Assembly: GCF_004295345.1 (NCBI RefSeq)
Contig: NZ_CP036200.1
Span: forward strand, 1,736,001 to 1,800,000
Origin: Shewanella maritima
GTDB taxonomy: Bacteria; Pseudomonadota; Gammaproteobacteria; Enterobacterales; Shewanellaceae
Direction: 5' to 3'
Length of the DNA stretch: 64,000 bases
Below, piece by piece: positions 56,852-64,000 of this stretch. A program made the position numbers and the translations under genes. Within the stretch, counting starts at the first letter, position 1, and each line of letters starts with the position of its first letter. Below the pieces are notes generated by a model that saw only the letters and a program-made list of their open reading frames with translations, ran no database searches and was not told where the DNA came from.

Positions 56852-59221
56852 TTAGTTCTTCAATTGGCTATCTAGAAATGCCGCCAAAGACTTATATAAA
56901 TGGTTACGCACTTTCTCACCGCGCATCGAGTGCTTAGAGCCAGGGTAATCCATCATTTGGAATAACTTACCGTCATCTTGCAGCGCTTTATACACACGGG
57001 TACTGTTTTCAAACAATACGTTGTCATCAGCCATACCGTGATACATCAACAAGCCAGACTTATAGCCGCCAACATAAGGCATCACGCTGCTGGCGTCATA
57101 ACCAGCTTTGTTTGTTTCTGGGTGCCCCATATAACGCTCAGTGTAATGCGTATCATATAAACGCCAATCGGTTACTGGCGCACCGGAGATAGCCGCTTTA
57201 AAGTAATCTGGCGCTTTGAACTGACTCAATAATGCCATGTAACCACCATAGCTGTGACCATAAATAGCGATATTGTCACCATCAACAAAAGGTAAGCTGC
57301 GTAGGTAATCTACACCGACCTTTTGATCGCGCACCTCGGCTTCACCCATGTTTTGATAAATCACATATTCAAACTGAGTACCACGATTTGCTGAGCCGCG
57401 GTTATCTAGCTGAAATACCACATAGCCGTTTTGCAATAGATACTGACTAAAGTAATCAGCCTCACTCCAGCTGTTAGTTACGGTTTGCGCATGGGGGCCA
57501 CCGTATACACGCACCAGCACAGGGTATTGCTTGGTTGAGTCAAAATCTGTTGGTTTAAATAAGCGGTATTGCAACGTCTGACCATCATCAGCACTCAACG
57601 TACCAAACTCAGGCATTTGCCAAAGACCGGCATGAGCATACAGCGGGTGTTCTTTATCCAATTGGTTTTGCTCAACCCAGGCGATATGTTGACCATTTTG
57701 CTGATGTAGGCTCACCTGTGGAGGTTGCATTAAGCTACTAAAATGATCGATATAAACTGGCTTGTTATGTGCAAATACTGCGTTGTGCATACCCGCACGA
57801 GACGACAGTTTTTCAATGCTATCTGCACCTTGCTTAAGGTTTACTCGATAAATATGGCGCTCTACGACACTGTCTTTACGGCCTGTGAAGTATACCCAGC
57901 CACTGGCTTCATCAACATACTCTAGGGCATCTACTGCCCAGTCACCTGTAGTCAATTGAGTAAGCTTGTTGCCATTGTCTTCAACTAGATAAAGGTGCTT
58001 AAAGCCACTGCGCTCAGAGCCCCAAATAAAGCCTGCTTGCTGCTTTAAGAAGTGTAAATCGTCATTGATGTTAACCCAGGCTTTGCTGCGCTCTTCAATC
58101 ACCACCTGGGAGCTTTTACTGTCAAGATCAGCGATACGCAGATCTAACGCTTGCTGACTTCGATTTTGCCACTGGTAAGATAAATGTTTGCTATCTGGCA
58201 GCCACTTAACCCTTGGTAGATAAATGTCTTTATCTTTACCTAAGTCAATCCAATCAAGTTTATTAGAGCTTAGGTTAATCACCCCAAGCTCAATCTCGAC
58301 ATTAGCTTTACCAGCATAAGGGTAACGCTGCTCAGTAAGCTTAATGCCATCAGCGTAAATCTCATTACGGGTAACCAGCTCAACGCCTGATTCGTCAATA
58401 CGAGTAAACGCAATCTTGGTTTCATCTGGCGACCACCAGTACCCTGTCATGCGATCCATTTCTTCCTGAGCCACAAACTCAGCCATGCCATATTTAATTG
58501 CACCGCCACCGTCCGTGGTTAACGCTTTAAGCTTGCCAGTCTCTAGCGACAAAAAGTAAATGTTCTGCTCGCGGATAAACGAAACATAATGGCCTTTTGG
58601 CGATAAACGCGCATCAGTCGCAAAGCCGTCACCAATATCAAGTTTGCGCACTTGATTATTTGCCACTTGATACAAATAAAGCTGCCCAGATGCTGGAATT
58701 AAAATCGCCTGACTGTCTTCAGACCAAAAGTACTCCATGATCCCCTGACCATAGATGCGCTGACGCTCTCGGCGGGCTTTTTCTTCATCGGACAACTCAC
58801 CACTAGCTAGCTTGTCCGCATCAATCAGCACACTGCGCTCACCAGTGACAATATCTAGCTGCCACAGGTCATAAAAGCTTTGGTTATCATCGCGACCAGC
58901 AAGATAAGTGACTCGGCTACCATCTGGCGACATTTGCAAGCCACGAGGGCTGGCACCTGCAAGCGCTGGCGATTGATGAATACGCTCAATCGTTAATGGC
59001 GTATTATCGCCTGTAAGCGCAGTTAATGGTGCTGTAGTCGAATACTGGCTAGTTACACTAGATTGAGATTGAACAGATTGAGACATATCAAGACCCACCT
59101 TAGATTGAGATGGCGCAACTGAAGCACTCTGACACCCGCCCGTTAAAGCCAGTGCCACGGTCAAAGCGAGAGGTGTTAGCAGCTTGGTCTTAGCCTTCCC
59201 TCGTTTCCATGAAGTTATCAT
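56852..59221 (-). CDS. S9 family dipeptidyl-peptidase IV, lipoprotein
   Basis: 789 residues. A lipoprotein signal has lipobox LTGGC (cysteine near 30). An N-terminal beta-propeller (about 75-520) contains the VAQEEMDRMTGYWWSPDE segment, whose Glu-Glu pair binds the substrate amino group in DPP-IV. The C-terminal alpha/beta hydrolase has GHSYGG (Ser about 657), HGMADDN (Asp about 732) and GSKHSM (His about 764). It removes X-Pro dipeptides from peptides at the cell surface. AAGGAATA precedes the ATG. Confidence 0.92.
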   Translation of the reverse strand: MITSWKRGKAKTKLLTPLALTVALALTGGCQSASVAPSQSKVGLDMSQSVQSQSSVTSQYSTTAPLTALTGDNTPLTIERIHQSPALAGASPRGLQMSPDGSRVTYLAGRDDNQSFYDLWQLDIVTGERSVLIDADKLASGELSDEEKARRERQRIYGQGIMEYFWSEDSQAILIPASGQLYLYQVANNQVRKLDIGDGFATDARLSPKGHYVSFIREQNIYFLSLETGKLKALTTDGGGAIKYGMAEFVAQEEMDRMTGYWWSPDETKIAFTRIDESGVELVTRNEIYADGIKLTEQRYPYAGKANVEIELGVINLSSNKLDWIDLGKDKDIYLPRVKWLPDSKHLSYQWQNRSQQALDLRIADLDSKSSQVVIEERSKAWVNINDDLHFLKQQAGFIWGSERSGFKHLYLVEDNGNKLTQLTTGDWAVDALEYVDEASGWVYFTGRKDSVVERHIYRVNLKQGADSIEKLSSRAGMHNAVFAHNKPVYIDHFSSLMQPPQVSLHQQNGQHIAWVEQNQLDKEHPLYAHAGLWQMPEFGTLSADDGQTLQYRLFKPTDFDSTKQYPVLVRVYGGPHAQTVTNSWSEADYFSQYLLQNGYVVFQLDNRGSANRGTQFEYVIYQNMGEAEVRDQKVGVDYLRSLPFVDGDNIAIYGHSYGGYMALLSQFKAPDYFKAAISGAPVTDWRLYDTHYTERYMGHPETNKAGYDASSVMPYVGGYKSGLLMYHGMADDNVLFENSTRVYKALQDDGKLFQMMDYPGSKHSMRGEKVRNHLYKSLAAFLDSQLKN

Positions 59222-59415
59222 TATTATTCCTTGGCATAAGATTTTACGCAGTCAATCTACCTGAAAAGCGCAGGCTATTGCAAAAAGCCTTATCACAACG
59301 CTGAAATAGTCATCGTTTTGCGCTATTATCCGCGGCAATTATAAAAATTCGCTTTTGGGCAGTTCCTCAGCCTTTAAGCCCACGACCTTAACCCGACTAG
59401 TCTTAGGAAATATCC

Positions 59416-60408
59416 ATGCAAAATTTGGCTCAAACCCTAACAGCTCAAGCTGTTAACGCCTCTTTAGCTGACTTACTACTTACTTTAGCTGACACCTCAA
59501 AAGCCATTAGCCAGGCTGTACGCCACGGCGCATTAGCTGGTGTATTGGGTGCCACTGAGCAAGAAAATGTTCAAGGTGAAACACAAAAGAAATTAGACGT
59601 GATCACTAACGACATGCTTAAAGATGCCCTAAAAGCAGCCGGCAACGTACGCGGTATTGCATCGGAAGAAGAAGACTATGTGGTTGAAGCCGACAAAGAC
59701 GGCGAATACCTAGTTTGTTTTGACCCACTAGATGGCTCGTCAAACATTGATATCAACTCACTCGTTGGTACCATTTTCTCAGTATTGCCAGCGCCGCAAG
59801 GTGAGCTTACCGAGCAAAGCTTCCTGCAAAAAGGTCGCAACCAGGTTGCGGCAGGTTACGTACTTTACGGTCCGTCAACTATGATGGCATTAACCACAGG
59901 TAACGGCACTCAGTTCTATACCCTAGACCCTAAAACCGGTGAGTTTTTACTAACCGAAGAAAAAGTCGCAATTACTCCAGATACCGGTGAGTTTGCTATT
60001 AATATGTCGAACCAACGCTTCTGGGAAGCGCCAATGCAAACCTATATTGCAGATCTAGTGCTAGGTAAAATTGGCCCGCGTGAGCGCGCATTCAATATGC
60101 GTTGGATTGCCGCTATGGTTGGCGATGTGCACCGAGTATTATGCCGCGGCGGCATCTTCACCTACCCAACAGACAACAAGAATCCAAACAAACCATTCAA
60201 ACTACGCTTAATGTACGAAGCGAACCCAATGGCATTGCTTGTTGAACAAGCTGGCGGTAAAGCATCGACGGGTTACGAAACTATTTTGGATATCGAGCCA
60301 CAAGAAATTCACCAACGTGTGGCAGTGATCTTAGGTAGTGCTAACGAGGTTGATGTATGTCTTAGCTATCACGACCAAGACTACGCCGGTGAGCCTGAAG
60401 TCGAGTAA
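59416..60408 (+). CDS. fbp: Fructose-1,6-bisphosphatase class 1
   Basis: 330 residues, as in E. coli Fbp. Metal-binding motifs are SEEEDYVV (about 96) and [11 protein letters not shown] (about 118-128). The C-terminal part has [15 protein letters not shown]. It removes the 1-phosphate in gluconeogenesis, in the cytoplasm. TTAGGAAA gives a ribosome site. It is monocistronic with a strong terminator. Confidence 0.96.
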   Translation: MQNLAQTLTAQAVNASLADLLLTLADTSKAISQAVRHGALAGVLGATEQENVQGETQKKLDVITNDMLKDALKAAGNVRGIASEEEDYVVEADKDGEYLVCFDPLDGSSNIDINSLVGTIFSVLPAPQGELTEQSFLQKGRNQVAAGYVLYGPSTMMALTTGNGTQFYTLDPKTGEFLLTEEKVAITPDTGEFAINMSNQRFWEAPMQTYIADLVLGKIGPRERAFNMRWIAAMVGDVHRVLCRGGIFTYPTDNKNPNKPFKLRLMYEANPMALLVEQAGGKASTGYETILDIEPQEIHQRVAVILGSANEVDVCLSYHDQDYAGEPEVE

Positions 60409-60442
60409 TATTGAGCTTTACTCATTAGCACTTACAAATACT

Positions 60443-60476
60443 AAAACCGCCTCCATTGTGAGGCGGTTTTTTATTG
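60443..60476 (+). terminator. Terminator of fbp
   Basis: AAAACCGCCTC-CATTGT-GAGGCGGTTTT followed by TTATTG. Confidence 0.92.
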
Positions 60477-60491
60477 TCTATTGCCAGTTGT

Positions 60492-61319
60492 CTACAGCCA
60501 ACTAAATGCAGGATATTGAGGCAACACTAGCTCCTTGTTAGGGTTTGCAGCTAACTCCGCCTGTAGACGATATATGTCTTTTTGCAGTTGTACGCGGTAC
60601 TTCCACACTTCTGTGGCAACCTTGGTTAGCTGTTTGTCATCTGCTTTACCAGCACGTACTTGCGCCCAAATTGGTCTTTGATAATCGTAAGCTTGTTTTA
60701 ACTTATCGGTTTGTTGTGCGATAAACTCATCAAACTGTGCATTGGTTGTAGGTGCTTGCCAGGGCGCATCGCCAATACTTGCGAAATAACTCACGTACTC
60801 AGCTTGCGGCACACTATGGGCGCTTTGCCACTTAGATACACTGTTATAGTTGAGCACCTTATTTGTTTTAGGCTCAATTACGAGCACAGTTGGCGTACCA
60901 AAAATTGCTGGATAACCATATTGCTGCGCCACATGATGCAAGTCGTCAAAATAGGCTACATCGACTAGCTCAACCACAAAGCGCTGCGCCACTATTGCTT
61001 GCATTTCATCTGACGACAAGTTCGCAATAAAGCCTCGGCTGTCATGGCACCACTGTGCCCCCATCACTAACATCAGCAATTTATTGCTTTCAATCGCTTG
61101 CTGCTTGGCCGCATCGATATCTGCAAGATAATTGTTGTTCGCGGTAAATTGGTATTTGTCTAACGTGGTTGGCAGTGAATGGTCGCTGTGGTGCTCTTTG
61201 CTATGCTGATTTGAACTACAAGCACTTAACGCTAGTATCGACATTAATACCAAACCGACTGCTACCGCTTTTGACTTGAAAGGCTTTAACGATAAGTGCC
61301 TTAAGGCAACTAATTTCAT
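60492..61319 (-). CDS. Thioredoxin-like lipoprotein with a single-cysteine active site
   Basis: 275 residues from ATG 61319, chosen because AAGGATAT lies seven bases upstream; a longer frame to 61394 adds polar residues and no ribosome site. A lipoprotein signal has lipobox ALSAC (about residue 34). The thioredoxin-like domain has GAQWCHDSRGF where thioredoxins have WCxxC: the second Cys is Ser. GTPTVLVIEP has the cis-proline. A roughly 60-residue helical C-terminus follows. It may reduce or isomerise disulfides as a monothiol protein, or act as a binding protein. Confidence 0.75.
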   Translation of the reverse strand: MKLVALRHLSLKPFKSKAVAVGLVLMSILALSACSSNQHSKEHHSDHSLPTTLDKYQFTANNNYLADIDAAKQQAIESNKLLMLVMGAQWCHDSRGFIANLSSDEMQAIVAQRFVVELVDVAYFDDLHHVAQQYGYPAIFGTPTVLVIEPKTNKVLNYNSVSKWQSAHSVPQAEYVSYFASIGDAPWQAPTTNAQFDEFIAQQTDKLKQAYDYQRPIWAQVRAGKADDKQLTKVATEVWKYRVQLQKDIYRLQAELAANPNKELVLPQYPAFSWL

Positions 61320-61390
61320 TGAGATATCCTTATTCTTCGTTTTACCAATCGTAGGCTTCACTTCTCTATCAGTATCAAACTCATATAAAA

Positions 61391-61423
61391 GCAATAAAGC
61401 CTGCGAATGCAGGCCTTATTATG
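61391..61423 (-). terminator. Terminator of the symporter gene
   Basis: AATAAAGCCTGC/GCAGGCCTTATT hairpin lying downstream of the minus-strand symporter. Confidence 0.75.
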
Positions 61424-61491
61424 TTGTAACTCAAAGCGATAAACAATCTAGCTGTTATTCACTAAATGCTTAGCGAAAGCACCGTAAAACA

Positions 61492-62733
61492 CTACTCACC
61501 ATCTGCCACTTGGTGTGGTTTTTCCGTTTGGTCAACAATGGTTAGTACAGCTGTATCACCCACAACGTTACATGAGGTTAGGATCATATCGATTAAACGG
61601 TCTAACGCGGCAACGATGGCAAAGGCTTCTACTGGTAAACCCATTTGGTGGATAAGCACACCAATCATTACCATGCCGCCGCCAGGTACACCACCTGCAC
61701 CAACTGAAAGCAAGAACACACTAAACAACAATGCTGGAATTTGCTCACCACTGATAGGCATTCCAAAGGCGTTTGCCACAAAGAAAATCGCAATAGTGAT
61801 ATAAATCGACACACCGCCCATATTCATGGTTGCCCCAAGTGGTACACCAAAACCTGCTACAGCGCGATTAACGCCAAGCTTGTCGGTTAGGGTACGCATG
61901 GTGACAGGAATGGTTGCGTTTGAGCTTGCAGTTGAAAGCGAGAATAAAATCTGCTCGCGGGTTTTCTCACGAAACTGCTTGGCACTCACCTGAGTGAAAA
62001 ATGCCACAGCGTATGGATACACCACAAAAATCCACAGCAATAACAGCCCTAAAATAAGTACCAGATACTGCACCACGCTAACAAAGATTTCAGGCTCTAG
62101 TGTCGCACCCAGCTTGAACATCAAGGCAAACACACCAATTGGCGCCAGATTCATTACCACGCTAATCAGGCGCATCATAATGATATTGGCCGTTTTAAAC
62201 CCTTTTACTGCACCGCTAGCAGCTTCGCCAAGTGATTTGATCACACCACCAAGTAGCAGCGCCATAAAGATAACTTGCAGCATATTGCCTGAGGTAAAGG
62301 CAGAGAATGGATTATTTGGCACAATATTGACGATCAGCGTCATCAGGTTTGGCAGCTCAGTGGCGGTAATTTCCACCCCGCCACTACTGCTCATATCAAC
62401 ACCTTTACCCGGCTCAATCAGCATAGCCACAGTAAATGCAGCAGTGATCGCCACTAAAGTATTGATGATATAAAAGCTAAAGGTTTTACCGCCAAGGCGA
62501 CCAAAGCTCTTTAAATCTTGAAGCTCACAGACGCCACAAACGATACTGACAAATACCAGTGGCACCACCAGCATCATGATCATATTAACGAACATCTTAC
62601 CGATGCCGCTGGCAATATTGACTAAGGTTTCAGAAAAGAAGGCTATATCGTTAAGTGCAAATTGCACCAAACTTCCCAGCATAACGCCCAAAAACAAGCC
62701 GATAAAAATTCGAGTCGATAACGCGTTTTTCAT
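61492..62733 (-). CDS. Dicarboxylate/amino acid:cation symporter (DAACS family)
   Basis: 413 residues from ATG 62733, with GGGGA 10 bases upstream; the longer TTG start at 62790 has no usable ribosome site. About eight helices plus re-entrant loops. LSTASSNATIPVTM is the serine-rich HP1 motif, and NMGGVSIYITIAIFFVANAFG contains the NMxGG-type sodium/substrate motif. GAGGVPGGGMVM forms HP2. It takes up glutamate, aspartate or C4-dicarboxylates with Na+ or H+; the substrate is not resolved. Confidence 0.88.
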   Translation of the reverse strand: MKNALSTRIFIGLFLGVMLGSLVQFALNDIAFFSETLVNIASGIGKMFVNMIMMLVVPLVFVSIVCGVCELQDLKSFGRLGGKTFSFYIINTLVAITAAFTVAMLIEPGKGVDMSSSGGVEITATELPNLMTLIVNIVPNNPFSAFTSGNMLQVIFMALLLGGVIKSLGEAASGAVKGFKTANIIMMRLISVVMNLAPIGVFALMFKLGATLEPEIFVSVVQYLVLILGLLLLWIFVVYPYAVAFFTQVSAKQFREKTREQILFSLSTASSNATIPVTMRTLTDKLGVNRAVAGFGVPLGATMNMGGVSIYITIAIFFVANAFGMPISGEQIPALLFSVFLLSVGAGGVPGGGMVMIGVLIHQMGLPVEAFAIVAALDRLIDMILTSCNVVGDTAVLTIVDQTEKPHQVADGE

Positions 62734-63259
62734 TGTTTTGGATTCCCCAAATACCGGCTTAAGCCAGCTTATTATGTTTGTGTCACTCAACCTTTACTCA
62801 AAAATGCACCTGGCGCTTGTCCTAAGCTGCACTAATTCTGAGGAGCGTTAATCCATAACAGCATCGAGAGCAAAAGCGATGAATGACCAAGGATACTGAA
62901 ACAAAGATTTTGATAATTCAATCGTTAATAACTGATTACTTGAAGCTGAAAGTGTAACCACAACCGTAAAAACCAATAAAACATTGATTTTATTAAAAAT
63001 TAAATCAAACCATTATGTTGTGCGATATTTTCATTAGATTTAGGCTCCACACGCAGCAGAAATATCTACCAACTACTAGTTAATCCAAAGATCAACCCAG
63101 CAAATTTTGAACAATGAGATAAAGCTGTTACAGCTGTGCTAGCAAGGAAGATATAGTTCGCACTATTAGAGTTACTCAGATGCAAACAAAGCGAGTCAGT
63201 GTTGTGAGAGAAACGTAAACACCCAGTTATTGCCAACAAGTTCTAGTCAATACTTCCAA
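62734..63259. other. Intergenic region upstream of the symporter
   Basis: About 526 A/T-rich bases. It contains the symporter promoter; I see no gene, repeat or RNA. Confidence 0.45.
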
Positions 63260-63533
63260 GTAAATTACACCTTATGAAGAAGATGGATTTGCGCAACTTC
63301 TCTAAAGGAGGCTTAGTCTAACCAGCTAGAGATATAGCTTAGAGTTCAATGACATTTAAAGCCGTTGAAAACAGGGATGTTTTCGTCGAGCCCACAGGAT
63401 GTGCTTGCTGCGTGCTTTAAATGTCATTGCAACGTCAGCTAACTATTTTAGGTGTCAGATGTGAAGGACATTAGAATTTGTAGACAAACCCTGAACAAAT
63501 CCCCCAAACTGAAGTAGGTGGTTTAGAGGGAAA
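63260..63533 (+). repeat. Composite hairpin repeat element, copy D
   Basis: Third long copy. The left end is degenerate (GTAAATTACACCTTATGAAG). The core is at 63348-63428, with AATGACATTTAAAGC pairing perfectly with GCTTTAAATGTCATT. It holds hairpin GAAAAC-AGGGAT-GTTTTC (63367-63384) and CAC-AGGAT-GTG (63393-63403). The right end ACTGAAGTAGGTGGTTT has lost its pairing half. It lies between two minus-strand genes with its GGA loops on the plus strand. Confidence 0.82.
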
Positions 63534-63538
63534 ATTAA

Positions 63539-63582
63539 AAAGGCCGCACTCACTATCAGTGATAGCATGAGTGCGGCCTAAG
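63539..63582 (-). terminator. Terminator of the partial last gene
   Basis: AGGCCGCACTCA/TGAGTGCGGCCT long stem with an inner TATCA/TGATA pair; T tract on the minus side. Confidence 0.85.
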
Positions 63583-63654
63583 GTATGGCTTGATGTAAAT
63601 CTGGTAACAACTAATTCAGGGTCGACGTATAAAAAGTGCTTAGCTAACCCTTCT

Positions 63655-63999
63655 TTACGCTAACCAAAGCTCAACATCGTGAATGATGAAGTTGCCGTCA
63701 TAAACCGGATGCGGCTCGCCTTTGGCTTCGAGTTCAAAATATTGCTTGTGTTCGGCTGGCAGGCCTTCGTAACCACCAATCACCTGATAGATCCAGCTTT
63801 CGCTGTCCCAAGGTAATTGCTTGTCGTTTAAATACTCCAATGCTGACTGCGCCTTGCCTGAGTCAATGATCGAGCAGAAATACTCATCCACAGCCTGTTT
63901 CAATGGGTTATCTGGAATGGCGAAGTCCTCAGCGCCATCTAGCGAAATCGCCATATCGGTTTCACGCACTTTCACCGTAGACTCATCACGATTGATGGT
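63655..63999 (-). CDS. Unrecognised protein, 5'-truncated by window edge
   Basis: The frame is open to the right edge, so the start is outside the window; about 114 residues are visible. The sequence is acidic and soluble (DESTVKVRETDMAISLDGAE, EYLNDKQLPWDSESWIYQVI) with no membrane segment or motif I recognise. It ends HDVELWLA, with a strong terminator downstream. Confidence 0.65.
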   Translation of the reverse strand, partial: TINRDESTVKVRETDMAISLDGAEDFAIPDNPLKQAVDEYFCSIIDSGKAQSALEYLNDKQLPWDSESWIYQVIGGYEGLPAEHKQYFELEAKGEPHPVYDGNFIIHDVELWLA

Positions 64000-64000
64000 C

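Overview
The window looks like chromosomal DNA of a Shewanella-type gammaproteobacterium. The evidence is the nap-beta gene order (napA-napG-napH-napB), a single-chain AccADC-type carboxylase divergent from a LysR gene, a stand-alone second EF-G, arcA, and a DPP7-type S46 peptidase. These assignments come from reading the translations; no database search was run.

Layout. 1-15 kb: end of an NhaC-type antiporter, a DUF998-like membrane protein, rluF, an S46 dipeptidyl-peptidase, a tyrosine/tryptophan permease, catalase katB preceded by a 16-codon leader ORF, a small membrane protein, a hotdog thioesterase, a CsgD-like LuxR regulator, yjdF, serA and ygfZ. 15-20 kb: a three-gene ABC export operon (ATPase, FtsX-like permease, CrtC/AttH lipocalin lipoprotein). 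20-25 kb: the periplasmic nitrate reductase operon, with a sequence-perfect NarP/NarL 7-2-7 site upstream, no napD, and a frameshift in napA. 25-40 kb: GNAT, HNH, RibD-like and DM13 genes, a 153-bp tandem repeat, katG, fusA2, accADC with its divergent LysR gene, and a pyroglutamyl-peptidase-like protein. 40-49 kb: sprT, a two-lobed MITE, endA-rsmE-gshB-alkaline phosphatase, rsmC, fapA and an M50 protease. 49-64 kb: an AstE-like gene and lysC (with lysine riboswitch and leader ORF), a PAP2/beta-barrel fusion, a DUF3293 protein, arcA with a long structured leader, a DPP-IV lipoprotein, fbp, a thioredoxin-like lipoprotein, a dicarboxylate symporter and an unknown partial gene.

Two signals cut across the window. 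First, six intergenic repeats (near 2.85, 9.92, 13.38, 48.48, 56.63 and 63.39 kb) share one architecture: an outer stem enclosing hairpins whose unpaired loop is A-N-GGAT. Stem sequences change in compensating ways while the loop stays fixed. The loops match the high-affinity CsrA/RsmA binding consensus, so this is my leading candidate for an undescribed system. Second, four genes (napA, fapA, the astE-like gene, lysC) are each broken by what looks like one missing base in or beside a G/C run. That pattern suggests sequence error as much as real decay.

Functionally the region mixes anaerobic respiration (nap, arcA), peroxide defence (katB, katG), amino-acid metabolism (serA, lysC, tyrP), peptide scavenging (S46 and S9 peptidases) and RNA modification (rluF, rsmE, rsmC). 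No transposase, tRNA, rRNA, CRISPR array or prophage gene was seen.
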